Positions 8,669-17,887 of a stretch of 64,000 nt of DNA are shown here, one piece after another. The notes beneath the pieces were generated by a model, which was given only the letters and a program-made list of their open reading frames with translations, did not search any database and was not told the DNA's origin. Both the position numbers and the translations under genes were made by a program. Every line of letters starts with the position of its first letter. Positions within the stretch are counted from its first letter, which is position 1. This stretch comes from VXNE01 sp965217825 (GTDB lineage: Bacteria; Pseudomonadota; Gammaproteobacteria; Pseudomonadales; Azotimanducaceae), in contig OZ244571.1 in NCBI GenBank assembly GCA_965217825.1, forward strand, positions 248,001 through 312,000, in the 5' to 3' direction.

Positions 8669-9691
8669 ATGGATCTGCAAAGCGTTTGCCGAGACGTCAT
8701 GGATGATGTGGACGGTTCCCTGGGATGCGTCCTTACCGATCTTGAAACCGGTTTGCCGTTGGCCGCCGAGTATCGCGCTGGAACGGTGATGAATGCGAAC
8801 ACGATCACTCTCGTGTCCTATGTCGGCATCGACTTGTTTCGCGGCAAGCTGGTTCGCAACTTTGAGCGTTCATTGTCGAGGAACCGTGAGGGGTCCGGCG
8901 GATTCGTGCGCGAAGTCCAGATGACGACGACCAATACCTATCAGTTCATGTCGTCTGTACCCGGCTGGGAACAGGTGGTCTTCATACTGGTCACGAACAG
9001 AAACGTCAGTCTCGGCATGGGATTATTGGCGGTTCACGACGCGGTCAGACGCTTCAGGGAAATACCCAGGCGCGCATTCGCTCCGGCCGTCAATCCGACG
9101 TTCCGGCCTCGCGAAGAAGCATCTGAGCCATCAACGCCAACCCTCACACAGCCATTGGAGCAACGACGCACCGAACCCCAGCGCGACAGCACATTCGACG
9201 CACCGGAACGGCCCGAGGCTGCCCGCGAGAGGACACTCGACGCACCGGAACAGCGGGAAGCTGCCCGCGAGAGGACATTCGAGGCACCCGAGCAGCGCGA
9301 GCCTACCCGCGAGAGGAAGCTTGAAACACCGCAGCCACCGGATACCGGAAGCGAACCGCAGCCAGAACGACGCGCGGCTTCGCTCGACCAGGGTCCCGCC
9401 ACCCCGGAAACCCTGCCTGCGCAAGCTCCTACCCCGGACGTTCCGCCGAAGGAACCCGCCGCTACCCCAGCCGAGCCAACGACATCTCCTGTTGCCGAGA
9501 CGCCCGAAGTGGCTGCGAAGCCAGCGGAGGAGCCGCATCCAGAGCAAAAACGGTATTACCGGGGTGTTGTCGTGGGCGGTTCCGAAACAGAGAAGAGCGC
9601 CCCGAGCACTGCCCCGATTGGGCCGCGCGCGCGGATGTTCTTCAAGCGATCCGGTGATGAAAAGAACAAGAACAGAAGGCGACGTTCATGA
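8669..9691 (+). CDS. Roadblock/LC7-like protein with long repetitive Pro/Glu-rich tail
   Basis: 340 residues. The first ~130 form a compact alpha/beta domain (LQSVCRDVMDDVDGSLGCVLTDLETGLPLAA) that resembles the Roadblock/LC7 fold used by MglB-type regulators. Residues ~160-220 contain four imperfect 15-17 aa repeats around APEQREAARERT, followed by a Pro/Thr-rich disordered stretch and a basic C-terminus. The ATG at 8669 has an AGGAG ribosome site 6 bases upstream; the longer open frame from 8495 is unlikely. A shorter paralogue lacking the tail lies at 38328-38852. Function unknown; the fold assignment is by eye. Confidence 0.75.
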   Translation: MDLQSVCRDVMDDVDGSLGCVLTDLETGLPLAAEYRAGTVMNANTITLVSYVGIDLFRGKLVRNFERSLSRNREGSGGFVREVQMTTTNTYQFMSSVPGWEQVVFILVTNRNVSLGMGLLAVHDAVRRFREIPRRAFAPAVNPTFRPREEASEPSTPTLTQPLEQRRTEPQRDSTFDAPERPEAARERTLDAPEQREAARERTFEAPEQREPTRERKLETPQPPDTGSEPQPERRAASLDQGPATPETLPAQAPTPDVPPKEPAATPAEPTTSPVAETPEVAAKPAEEPHPEQKRYYRGVVVGGSETEKSAPSTAPIGPRARMFFKRSGDEKNKNRRRRS

Positions 9692-9790
9692 CACGGTTGC
9701 GCGCGAGCCGATAGCCAAAGATCGCGCCCGGCGACTTATCACTTTCGACCATTCATCCGCCAAACGGACCAGCCGAGGAAACCAAGTCCA

Positions 9791-11095
9791 ATGAAATCCA
9801 TACTTGCGAGGCCCATAGCCGCCGCGGTCCTGATCTTGTTTGCACTCGTCGCTCCCACCGCATTGGCCACCGAAACGCCGCTTGGTCACGATACCGGCAA
9901 TACCGCGTGGATGCTCATGGCAACCGTGCTTGGTCTCATGATGACCGTGCCGGGCATCGCCATGTTCTACGGGGGCATGGTCCGACGCAAGAACATGCTG
10001 TCCATTGCCGGTCAGTGTTTCGCCATATGTTGTCTCGTGTCCGTGGTGTGGATATTCGTCGGTTACAGTCTCGCGTTCTCCGGCGACAACGAGTTCATCG
10101 GGAACCTGGATCTGCTGCTTCTCGCCAGCCTGGATCTGGACGAACTCCGGGGCTCATTTCCCGAGGCGCTGTACGTCGTATTCCAGCTCGGGTTCGGCGT
10201 AGTCACCGCCGCGCTGATAACCGGCGCCGTCGCCGACCGGATGAAGTTCTCCGTCATGCTCTGGTTCATCGCGCTCTGGTCCATCATCGTGTATGCGCCG
10301 GTCGTGCATTGGATTTGGGGCGGCGGCTTCCTCAAGGAACAAGGCGTGCTGGACTTCGCCGGCGGCACCATCGTGCACATCAATGCGGGCGTAGCGGGCT
10401 TGGTTGCCTGCCTCATCGTTGGCAAGCGCAAGGGTTACGGCGCCGAAAACATGGCGCCCCACAATCCGCTCTTCAGCGTCATCGGCGTGTCGCTCCTATG
10501 GATCGGCTGGTTCGGTTTCAGCGCGGGTTCCGCGCTGGGCGCCAGCCGCAACGCCGCTCTGGCCATGCTCGTCACACAGACATCCGCCGCCGCCGGGGGA
10601 CTTACCTGGATGCTGTACGAGTGGTGGATACTCAAGAAGCCGAGCATCCTCGGCCTTGTCTCCGGAGCCGTCGCGGGGCTTGTCGCTATCACGCCCGCCG
10701 CCGGTTACGTATCGCCTGCGGGAGCGCTCGCCATCGGCGTATTCGCCGGATTCAGTTGTTGCTGGGCGTGCGCCTGGCTCAAGTACAGTCTCGGCTACGA
10801 CGATGCGCTCGACGTATTCGGCATTCACGGCGTAGGCGGGTTCCTCGGCGCAATACTGACCGGGGTATTCGCTCTCGAAGAGATCGGCACCGCGCGGGGC
10901 GCCGTGGAAGGCAACATCATGCAGGTCTGGATTCAGCTCGAAGGCGTGCTCGCCGTGAGCGCCTGGAGCGCGCTTGGCACCATCGTCATCCTCTACGGCA
11001 TTAAGTTATTCACGAGCTTGCGCGTCACCGAAGAGGATGAGACAGAAGGGCTCGACTACACCCAACACGGCGAAATGGTCGGCGCCGACAACTGA
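9791..11095 (+). CDS. amtB: Ammonium transporter AmtB
   Basis: Inner-membrane ammonia/ammonium channel of 434 residues, with a signal peptide (about residues 1-26) and eleven helices. The key residues of the family are present: the Asp of LDFAGGTIVHIN and its His pore partner, the second pore His in FGIHGVGG, and the WFGFSAGS Phe-gate region. No glnK (PII) gene lies beside it, unlike the usual glnK-amtB pair, so its regulator must be elsewhere. Confidence 0.97.
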   Translation: MKSILARPIAAAVLILFALVAPTALATETPLGHDTGNTAWMLMATVLGLMMTVPGIAMFYGGMVRRKNMLSIAGQCFAICCLVSVVWIFVGYSLAFSGDNEFIGNLDLLLLASLDLDELRGSFPEALYVVFQLGFGVVTAALITGAVADRMKFSVMLWFIALWSIIVYAPVVHWIWGGGFLKEQGVLDFAGGTIVHINAGVAGLVACLIVGKRKGYGAENMAPHNPLFSVIGVSLLWIGWFGFSAGSALGASRNAALAMLVTQTSAAAGGLTWMLYEWWILKKPSILGLVSGAVAGLVAITPAAGYVSPAGALAIGVFAGFSCCWACAWLKYSLGYDDALDVFGIHGVGGFLGAILTGVFALEEIGTARGAVEGNIMQVWIQLEGVLAVSAWSALGTIVILYGIKLFTSLRVTEEDETEGLDYTQHGEMVGADN

Positions 11096-11104
11096 TCGCC
11101 CCGA

Positions 11105-11132
11105 CCGGGGACCGAATCGGGCGCGGTCCCGG
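11105..11132 (+). terminator. Hairpin after amtB
   Basis: Nine-bp GC-rich stem with a single G bulge (CCGGGGACCG / CGGTCCCGG), starting 10 bases after the amtB stop. No T tract follows, so a terminator role is tentative. Confidence 0.35.
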
Positions 11133-11261
11133 CATCTGTTCACAAGGACAGCCGATGGGGCGCGCAGGTTCGTCAAAACTTCGGAGGCGCAGCGCAATCG
11201 GCTGAAGCAGGGCGTCGTGTCCGGATAGGACATCGTCGCGCTGCGGGCGCTTCATCGGCCT

Positions 11262-11297
11262 GACTCAGACCGAGTTCACGAGAGCTGGGTCTGAGTC
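11262..11297. repeat. 10-bp inverted repeat upstream of vapBC
   Basis: Perfect inverted repeat GACTCAGACC ... GGTCTGAGTC with a 16-base spacer, about 95 bp before the antitoxin gene. It could be an operator or an RNA hairpin; nothing here decides. Confidence 0.6.
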
Positions 11298-11349
11298 GGT
11301 GTGCGGCCCGGGCAAGGTTGGGGAGTGCAAGAAACGCTGCGAAATCGGT

Positions 11350-11366
11350 AATATACCCGTGATATT
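11350..11366. promoter_or_regulatory. Candidate VapB operator
   Basis: Imperfect palindrome aatatacccgtgatatt (AATAT / ATATT arms) 23 bases upstream of the antitoxin start. Type II antitoxins of this family usually bind such palindromes to repress their own operon. Confidence 0.4.
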
Positions 11367-11389
11367 CATGCCAAAGCTGGAGTGGCGCC

Positions 11390-11623
11390 ATGGAAACAGT
11401 TGCCAAGCTCTTCATGAACGGCCGTAGTCAGGCCGTTCGCATACCCAAGGCATTCCGATTCGAGGGCGTGGACAGCGTCATTGTCCGCAAGGAAGGCGAC
11501 GCGCTTGTCATGCGGCCCGCCCGCAAGAGTTGGCTGACCTTCGCAGACGATGCGCCGCTAGCGGATGACGATTTCATGGCCGAACGGCCTGATCTAGTGC
11601 AGCTTGGGCGGGTCAAGTTCTGA
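11390..11623 (+). CDS. vapB: VapB-type antitoxin (AbrB/SpoVT fold)
   Basis: 77-residue antitoxin. The N-terminus KLFMNGRSQAVRIPKAFRF is the swapped-hairpin AbrB-like DNA-binding motif of VapB/MvaT-type antitoxins. The acidic C-terminal part (TFADDAPLADDDFMAERPD) is the usual toxin-wrapping region. The stop overlaps the toxin start (TGATG), so the two are coupled. It is expected to neutralise the downstream PIN nuclease and repress the operon. Confidence 0.9.
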   Translation: METVAKLFMNGRSQAVRIPKAFRFEGVDSVIVRKEGDALVMRPARKSWLTFADDAPLADDDFMAERPDLVQLGRVKF

Positions 11624-12036
11624 TGCAATGGATGTTGGATACGGACATCTGCAGCTACCTGATCCGTCGTCAAGACTGGCAGTTGCTCGTGAAAATGCAC
11701 GAACAAGTCGAGGTGGGCTCCAGAATCTGCATCTCCGTTGTGACTTACGCCGAGCTCCAGCTTGGTGCAGCGAGATCAGGTAGCCCCGCCAGGCACAAAC
11801 AGGGCATCACAGCTCTCCGTAGCCGATTGAGCGCGGTGCTCGCGTGGGACATGTCCGCTGCAGACGAGTTCGCTCGCATCCAAGCCCAGTTGCTGGGGCT
11901 TGGCACGCCAATAGGCGTCAACGATGCGATGATCGCCGCACATGCGGCGAGTATTGATTGCACGCTCGTTACAAACAACGAGCGACATTTCGGCCGCGTC
12001 GTTGGCCTGCGAACAGACAATTGGATAGGCGAATGA
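11623..12036 (+). CDS. vapC: VapC-type toxin, PIN-domain ribonuclease
   Basis: 137-residue PIN-domain endoribonuclease, typically cleaving tRNA or rRNA when unneutralised. The acidic metal-binding residues are visible in order: Asp of WMLDTDICSYLI, Glu of TYAELQLG, Asp of GVNDAMIAAHA, and the LVTNNERHFGRV end. All key residues are retained, so it should be active. It forms an operon with the antitoxin immediately upstream. Confidence 0.92.
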   Translation: MQWMLDTDICSYLIRRQDWQLLVKMHEQVEVGSRICISVVTYAELQLGAARSGSPARHKQGITALRSRLSAVLAWDMSAADEFARIQAQLLGLGTPIGVNDAMIAAHAASIDCTLVTNNERHFGRVVGLRTDNWIGE

Positions 12037-12351
12037 ACGCGGCGACAGGCGGTAGCCGGATGCGCCGATAACCCCCTCCACGGTCGCTGCCGAACTCACT
12101 GAGGCGCCCTCAAATAAGAGTCAAAGGAGGCTCCAAAGGATGCTTGCGTCGCAGCGGGCCCTCCTCGCCAAGATATTCCGCAGCGATTCTGACAACATTG
12201 CGGGCGGGTGCCGCCTGAGGGAGCCGCCATTTCTGAAAGTGCGCCTCATGTTGCCTTGGGGGGATTGGGCTTGGCGGCAGATGGGATACTGCGTCGCAGG
12301 AGGCCATACGCCGCGCGATAACCAGAAGAAAACCCGACCGAGAGACTGAAG
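12037..12351. other. Intergenic stretch, nothing recognised
   Basis: 315 bases between the toxin gene and the surface-glycan block. Short open frames on both strands show no recognisable domain. I see no convincing RNA gene, repeat or terminator. Confidence 0.5.
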
Positions 12352-14031
12352 TTGCCTCCTAATTTCACCGCAACCAAGCCACCTCTGTTGGAATCCACGG
12401 CGCTCTCCCTCGGGCTATCAGCGCTCTTGGGACTGATTCTGGCTCTTTTCATCTATCCGCCCGCGTTTCTCATGGGAGATGCCGCCCGCTTCCACAACTT
12501 TGTCTTTCCGAACGACGCTCTCGACTATCGCCTCGCGTGGCAAGCGCTCGTCGATCGGGGGCGTCCCTGGCCATCGCTCTGGACAGATCTGTTCAACTAT
12601 CCCGACGGTTTCCCGATCTCGCTACTCGATGCCCTGCCACTCGCAGCGACATTGTTCCGACCCTTTGTTTCCTGGCTACCCTCCGACTTCCACTATTTTG
12701 GCCTATGGCACGCCGTCGCAGTGACGTTTCAAGCCGTCGCCGGCTCCGTCTTGGCGCGCGCCGCAGGTGTGCGCCAAATCTTGCCTTGCCTGTGCGTGGC
12801 CTCCTTCGCCATCGCCATGCCCATATTCGTTGGTCGACTCAACTGGACGCATGTCGCGTTGTCCACCCAGGGACTACTGATTCTCGCAATCGCGCTATGC
12901 ATTCACGCATCACGCGTACGCTCATCGCTTCTCTTGGTGTTTCCGCAGGCGGCGTCGCTTTCCCTCGTTTCCCTCGCTGTGCATCCACTGTTGGGGTTGC
13001 AAGTGCTGTTTTTCTGCCTGCTCGCCGCGGCACTATCCAAGGACTCGGCACTGCTACGCGCGACCGCGGCCGTGGTCCTTTGCCTGCTGTTCGCCGCACT
13101 CTGCCAAGCCCTCGGCATCTTCGCTGCTGAGAGTTTCCTTGCCCGACAAGGGCTGGGAGCTTTCGGATTCTCGCCATGGGGCATGCTGGTTGGGGAACCC
13201 GATTCCCTGCGCGAGTTATACGGCGCGCCAGGTCCGGGCATTGAGCAGGACGCCTGGCTGGGATGGGGCTGTGTCCTGCTTCTGGCAGTTGGACTCATAT
13301 TTCGCCCACGGGTTCACCTTCCTCGCGCCCACTATCCCTTAGTGGGCGCAATCGCCTTTCTTGCAATCGTCGCCGTCTCACCGTGGGTTCGGATTGGCAC
13401 TTCCCTGATGGATCTTTCGTTCCTATTTCCCGATGCGATCATCAATCTCTACGCGATACATCGCGCCACCGTCCGATTGGCCTGGCCGCTCGTGATATGT
13501 CTGAGCCTGCTCCCGCTCGTGCATCTTGTCGCGACGTGGCCCCGTAATCGCGCCGTTATGGTCCTTGGCATCGCGTTCGCGCTACAGATCTACTCCACAT
13601 GGCCGTACTGGTCGTATGAATATAGAGATGCGCGCCTCGCGATAACGCAACTTCCACCACTGCCAAGCCTGCTGGAGGGCGGATCGGTTCTCGTTTTTCT
13701 GGAGGAACCCGGAGAATCAAAAGTCGTAACGCTACATCCAAGATACGCAATGCATGTGGCGGTAGAGTCCAGCCTACCCCTCAAGGGCGGAGGATTTTCG
13801 CGACCGCCACTCTCCGAACCCGGCCAGTCTCACAAGGACATCCAACTTCGCCATGGAGATGGGGTGAGGTATCTCGCCCCCGCGCCAGATGGGGCAGATC
13901 GCTCGAACCGGCTCCCGCAGGTTTCAGACCCTGTTGTGTGTGTCCCGTGGGAGATACTGATGGTGTGCCGCGCAGGGCGCACTCAGGCGCAAAGAAACAA
14001 CGTACCAAACCATGCACCTAATGAGGCATAG
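12352..14031 (+). CDS. DUF6311-like polytopic membrane protein (possible GT-C glycosyltransferase)
   Basis: 559 residues with about ten transmembrane helices. The stretch from GDAARFHNFVF through NYPDGFPISLLDALPLAATLFRPF to DFHYFGLWHAV matches the conserved pattern of DUF6311 membrane proteins, which are found in surface polysaccharide loci and resemble GT-C enzymes. The last ~130 residues are soluble. The start is TTG at 12352; no ATG lies before the first helix. It heads the 12.3-17.7 kb surface block. The enzymatic role is inferred. Confidence 0.75.
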   Translation: MPPNFTATKPPLLESTALSLGLSALLGLILALFIYPPAFLMGDAARFHNFVFPNDALDYRLAWQALVDRGRPWPSLWTDLFNYPDGFPISLLDALPLAATLFRPFVSWLPSDFHYFGLWHAVAVTFQAVAGSVLARAAGVRQILPCLCVASFAIAMPIFVGRLNWTHVALSTQGLLILAIALCIHASRVRSSLLLVFPQAASLSLVSLAVHPLLGLQVLFFCLLAAALSKDSALLRATAAVVLCLLFAALCQALGIFAAESFLARQGLGAFGFSPWGMLVGEPDSLRELYGAPGPGIEQDAWLGWGCVLLLAVGLIFRPRVHLPRAHYPLVGAIAFLAIVAVSPWVRIGTSLMDLSFLFPDAIINLYAIHRATVRLAWPLVICLSLLPLVHLVATWPRNRAVMVLGIAFALQIYSTWPYWSYEYRDARLAITQLPPLPSLLEGGSVLVFLEEPGESKVVTLHPRYAMHVAVESSLPLKGGGFSRPPLSEPGQSHKDIQLRHGDGVRYLAPAPDGADRSNRLPQVSDPVVCVPWEILMVCRAGRTQAQRNNVPNHAPNEA

Positions 14032-14298
14032 CCATCTGACCAAGTCGCGTCAAACGGGGAAGCTCTTGACTGCGACGCCCACAGCAGCGCCAGGCTGCCG
14101 ACGGCATAGACGGCTAATAGCACTACAAGCCAGCCGGCGCGTGACCAAAATAGATCGCCACGAGGAGGCTCTGCTCGTCTGGGCTCATCAACGTGGCGCA
14201 GGAGTCCGCACGGAACAAGCGGTAGTACCCTCCTGTCCCAAATCGCGCATTCAAACGAATTTTGGCATGATGTGAGAAGGATCGAGGCAGGGGGCAGC

Positions 14299-14628
14299 AT
14301 GCGTCTGGACGGCCAAAGGACTGCAGGAAAGCGGAGGCTATCGGCGGCAAATTGGCTTGCGATCATTGTCGTTTGGATGTCGTCTCCCGCCATGGCGTAC
14401 TTGGATCCGGGCGCTACTTACATTGCTATCCAAGGACTCCTCGGCTTGGTGGCGGGATCTTGGGCGGCCGTATTCGTTTACCGGCGGCGGATTGTCGACG
14501 CCCTGAGGCGATCATCTCGCCGCACGGCGACGAATCGGGACACGGCGAGCACGATGCTCGAAGCACCCCAGCCCAAAGCCCACATGTCTCAAAACAAGAA
14601 TCCGGAGAACCGATCTGCGCTCCCGTGA
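14299..14628 (+). CDS. Small YLDPG-motif membrane protein
   Basis: 109-residue protein with a signal/transmembrane segment ending SSPAMA, the motif YLDPGATYIAIQGLLG, a second hydrophobic segment and a basic YRRRIVDALRR end. Small proteins with a YLDPG/YVDPG motif recur next to polysaccharide and alkaline-phosphatase-superfamily genes, as here; their function is unknown. The ATG at 14299 follows a GGGGG ribosome site, which decides against the in-frame start at 14272. Confidence 0.75.
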   Translation: MRLDGQRTAGKRRLSAANWLAIIVVWMSSPAMAYLDPGATYIAIQGLLGLVAGSWAAVFVYRRRIVDALRRSSRRTATNRDTASTMLEAPQPKAHMSQNKNPENRSALP

Positions 14629-14692
14629 TGCGGGACGCGAGCCAGTACTCGAAGGGGGACTGGTCCGGCGAAACCGATCCGATCTCGATGCA

Positions 14693-15955
14693 ATGGGGAT
14701 GCGTACCTTGGCGGCGCTGGCGGCGAAACATGCCGATTCGGTGCTCCCTTTGGATTACCTTGAGGGGAGACTCGAGTCGCCGATTCACCCGTTCGTAGCC
14801 CGACGCCACGAGCTTCCTCATGCCCGGCTACAGGCACATGGCACCGCGCTGCTCGCGCTGCTCGCGTTGTTCCTCAAGGACGGCTGGACCTTTGCTGACG
14901 GCGATCCCCAGAACTTCGCCTGGGGACCGAGCGGACCGGCATTGCTCGACTGGGGAGCCCCGGTTCCCAGGGATCCCTCGAACGCGCCGTGGCAGGGCCT
15001 GAAGCAATTCGCGGAAAACGTCCTCTATCCCCTTGGCATCAGTACACGGACAGGGATTCCGCCAAGCCGCTGGCTGCGGAGCTTTCCCAGCGGCATCGGC
15101 GCCGAGGAAACACGGGCCGTGATGCGCGGGCGGATTTGGCGGGCACCTTTATGGGTGCAGATCCTTTCGCGCGGCGACCGTGGCACCAGAACTGGATTCG
15201 CGGGATCGGTCAGACAGGCTCCAAATATCGGAAAGGCCAAAGGCAGCGATCGGAGTGGCGACGCGTTGCCTTGGTTGTTGCGAAGCCTGCAGAAGACGAT
15301 CAATCGTCTGCCGGCCCCCGAGAGGCAATGGCGAAATCGGGGATGGGCACTCCACCAAGCGGCGCACAGCTACGGTACCGAAGCGCTAGCGGCACGCAAT
15401 GAGGCGATTGTCCGTATCGCTGCAGAACGCCGCGTGTCCCGGGTACTGGACCTCGGCGCACACGTCGGTTCGTTGCTCGCCACGGTGATCAACGGCAGAA
15501 CACCGGAGCACTGCGTGGCCGTGGATGTGGACCCTGGATGTACCCACGCGCTGCACCACGCATTCCAAAAGCAGCCGGTAACCCTGGTCGAAGCGAACCT
15601 GATGGAGGCGGATGACCTACCCGACAGGCTCGGAGCTTTCGCGCCCGACATCACGCTGGCATGCGGATTGATACACCATCTGGCCCTCGCTCGATCAGAC
15701 GGTCTCCGTCGCGCCCTGGAGGTAGTGTTGGAGTGCGCCGGAAAGAAACCGGGATCGGCACTCGTGCTGGAGTGGATACCCGCCGACGACCCGCAACTCC
15801 GTTCGCTTTACGACAACCGCGTCTTCCGCTCCCCACGCTTGCATGAATACAGGCTCGATGCCGCACGCGCCATGCTGTCGGAAAGCCGGTCCGTGGCAGA
15901 GATCGGCCTGCCGGGCACGGGCAGGACTCTACTTCGATGTGAGTGCGCGGTCTGA
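14693..15955 (+). CDS. SAM-dependent methyltransferase with N-terminal DGDPQN module
   Basis: 420 residues. The N-terminal half contains DGWTFADGDPQNFAW...ALLDWGAP, which looks like the LKDA.PYN...FID module of a methyltransferase family found in surface-glycan loci. The C-terminal half is a class I methyltransferase: motif I VLDLGAHVGSL, then VAVDVDPG, and CGLIHHLALAR in the active-site region. The substrate is unknown. It lies between the YLDPG protein and the sulfatase-like protein, so modification of a surface polymer or its precursor is plausible. Confidence 0.75.
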   Translation: MGMRTLAALAAKHADSVLPLDYLEGRLESPIHPFVARRHELPHARLQAHGTALLALLALFLKDGWTFADGDPQNFAWGPSGPALLDWGAPVPRDPSNAPWQGLKQFAENVLYPLGISTRTGIPPSRWLRSFPSGIGAEETRAVMRGRIWRAPLWVQILSRGDRGTRTGFAGSVRQAPNIGKAKGSDRSGDALPWLLRSLQKTINRLPAPERQWRNRGWALHQAAHSYGTEALAARNEAIVRIAAERRVSRVLDLGAHVGSLLATVINGRTPEHCVAVDVDPGCTHALHHAFQKQPVTLVEANLMEADDLPDRLGAFAPDITLACGLIHHLALARSDGLRRALEVVLECAGKKPGSALVLEWIPADDPQLRSLYDNRVFRSPRLHEYRLDAARAMLSESRSVAEIGLPGTGRTLLRCECAV

Positions 15956-15997
15956 CGTGCCGCGCACCTTTGCCCCGCCGGATTCCGCGCACCCGTG

Positions 15998-17707
15998 ATG
16001 TCCAGGGAACTCCTAACCCGGCAACGGCTCCAGCGTTGGTGTACGGAGCGTTCCAAATATGTGGCATGGGGATGGATCGTCGCATCAGCGGCAGCGGGCG
16101 CTTTGTTAGCGGTTTCGTTTTCGGCACAGGTCCTGCTCGGTTCCGGCTATGAACGGCTCTTTGCCGGTGTGGCTGTATCGCTTGCGGGCGCGGCCGGTAT
16201 CGGCGCGGCGATAGGCGCAATTCTGACCCTTCCCGCTGTCTTCAGGCTCAGGCTCCTGCATCCGTCGTTCGGTCTCTGGTTAATGTTCTTTTTCGGCAAC
16301 GTGGATTGGCTGGGCGATATTGGCGGGCCACCCCGATGGTTGCTTCAGGGCGCACTGCTCACCTTGCTCCTAGTCGGCGCATTCAAGCTGCGCAAGGCGG
16401 GACCGAGGCTCGGTGTCATACCGGGAGCCGCCCTCGCGGCGATGGTAGCAGTGCCGATCGGTGCCATGCTCTGGAAGAATGCCTTCGTTCCGAACGAAGG
16501 CCAGTGGTGGTTCGACGATCCAGATTTCCGCCGCAGTATCCTTTCAGAGGCCCGCGCCGTCCGCGAGCGCGCCGATGTCGGCAAACTTCCGGACATCTGG
16601 TTGATAGTGCCAGACCAACATCCTTCCGTTTCAGAGGCCGTTCGTCGGGGAGTGCCGTATTCCGAAGTGGAACTGGCGCGGCTCCGCGAGCGCGGCTGGA
16701 GGATCCGCGACACTGCTTCGACCGATGCACCGGATACAACCGTTACGCTGGCGCAGACGCTCTCTTTGTCCGCGTGGCTCGTTAATGGCCAGCACCAAGT
16801 TCCCGCGACATCGGAACTTTTAAGGGTTCTCTTCGAACAGAACGCGTTGCGATGGGAACGGACTTTTTCGGATCCTCTTCTTTTGACGGTTCTGGAGGAG
16901 GCAGGCTACGAAACCTGGGGATGGTTGGGGTGGTGGTTGCATCCACAGTACTTGCCATTCCTTCATGTGGACAAGTCGCGACACAGGGCCCTCAATGCAT
17001 TGCACCAGGCTGTCGTAGACGGATGGCTTTGGATTCATCTCGGCCTCCGGCAACCGAAAACGACCAACCGCGCCCAACATTTTCGGATCCCCGAACGGAA
17101 CTGCCGCGAACTCACCGCGCAGCGCGAGCGATTCTTCTCATGGGATCCGGAGCAGAGCCCGGACAGAGAACCACTCTTCGTTTTCTACCACCTGTTTTGG
17201 TCACACGACGGAGCCAACATGGATGCCTCCGGGGAGTGTCAGGTCAACGAACCGGATGACTACCACCTCACTGCAGAGGGGGCCGATGAATGGGTTGAGT
17301 TCTGCAAGGACCTGCGAGAGCGGGGCGAGACGGTGATGGGATGGGCTCCCGGTTGCCTTCCCAAGGATGTTCGAGATAGGCGGGCCAGCAGGTCGAACCT
17401 GTATCTCACCGAGTTTCTGAGACGCTTGGAGTCTCACGCGAACGAGGTTGCGGGGAGCAGGCCGTTCCGCATCCTCGTTCTCGCGGACGAGGGGATGTCC
17501 CGCGTAGACCGTGGTGTCGAATACGCGAGTCCAAGTACTTGGAGAATCGACTATTTGGTCAAAAGCCCGGCAGTATTCCGCGCCGAATTCGGGAAGGATG
17601 TGACCAGGCTCTGGCCGGAAACGGAAATCCCGGACATGCCCCAGGCCGTTCGCGCCGTGGTGGTGGACTTGGTTCGATCACACCGGCAGCGCGCGGTATC
17701 TCGCTGA
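15998..17707 (+). CDS. Sulfatase/alkaline-phosphatase-superfamily membrane protein
   Basis: 569 residues. Four to five transmembrane helices fill the first ~180, then a large extracytoplasmic domain begins DIWLIVPDQHPS as in alkaline-phosphatase-superfamily membrane hydrolases. A possible nucleophile Thr lies in TTVTLAQTL, and metal-site-like stretches are FWSHDGAN and LVLADEGMS. The last lacks the usual D-H-G, so the metal site may be altered. GTG at 15995 is an alternative start. It is the final gene of the plus-strand surface block and is convergent with the GT-C paralogues. Confidence 0.65.
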   Translation: MSRELLTRQRLQRWCTERSKYVAWGWIVASAAAGALLAVSFSAQVLLGSGYERLFAGVAVSLAGAAGIGAAIGAILTLPAVFRLRLLHPSFGLWLMFFFGNVDWLGDIGGPPRWLLQGALLTLLLVGAFKLRKAGPRLGVIPGAALAAMVAVPIGAMLWKNAFVPNEGQWWFDDPDFRRSILSEARAVRERADVGKLPDIWLIVPDQHPSVSEAVRRGVPYSEVELARLRERGWRIRDTASTDAPDTTVTLAQTLSLSAWLVNGQHQVPATSELLRVLFEQNALRWERTFSDPLLLTVLEEAGYETWGWLGWWLHPQYLPFLHVDKSRHRALNALHQAVVDGWLWIHLGLRQPKTTNRAQHFRIPERNCRELTAQRERFFSWDPEQSPDREPLFVFYHLFWSHDGANMDASGECQVNEPDDYHLTAEGADEWVEFCKDLRERGETVMGWAPGCLPKDVRDRRASRSNLYLTEFLRRLESHANEVAGSRPFRILVLADEGMSRVDRGVEYASPSTWRIDYLVKSPAVFRAEFGKDVTRLWPETEIPDMPQAVRAVVVDLVRSHRQRAVSR

Positions 17708-17887
17708 ACCCCTCGCGATTTCGACACTCGGTCTACGGTCTGCCACCCGATCATTGTCTTGGCGTTCCGTGAGCACCGGTTTGCGACATGAGTTCGGTCT
17801 ATCGGACTACTTCGGATCACTTGAAGCGATTGTTGGTCCTTTGCCGCAGATGCTGGCGTCATCTCATGGCGCTATTGACGATGCGGT

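Noticed and set aside
14123..14350. Minus-strand open frame in the gap before the YLDPG gene
   Set aside because: No recognisable domain and no clear ribosome site; probably chance.
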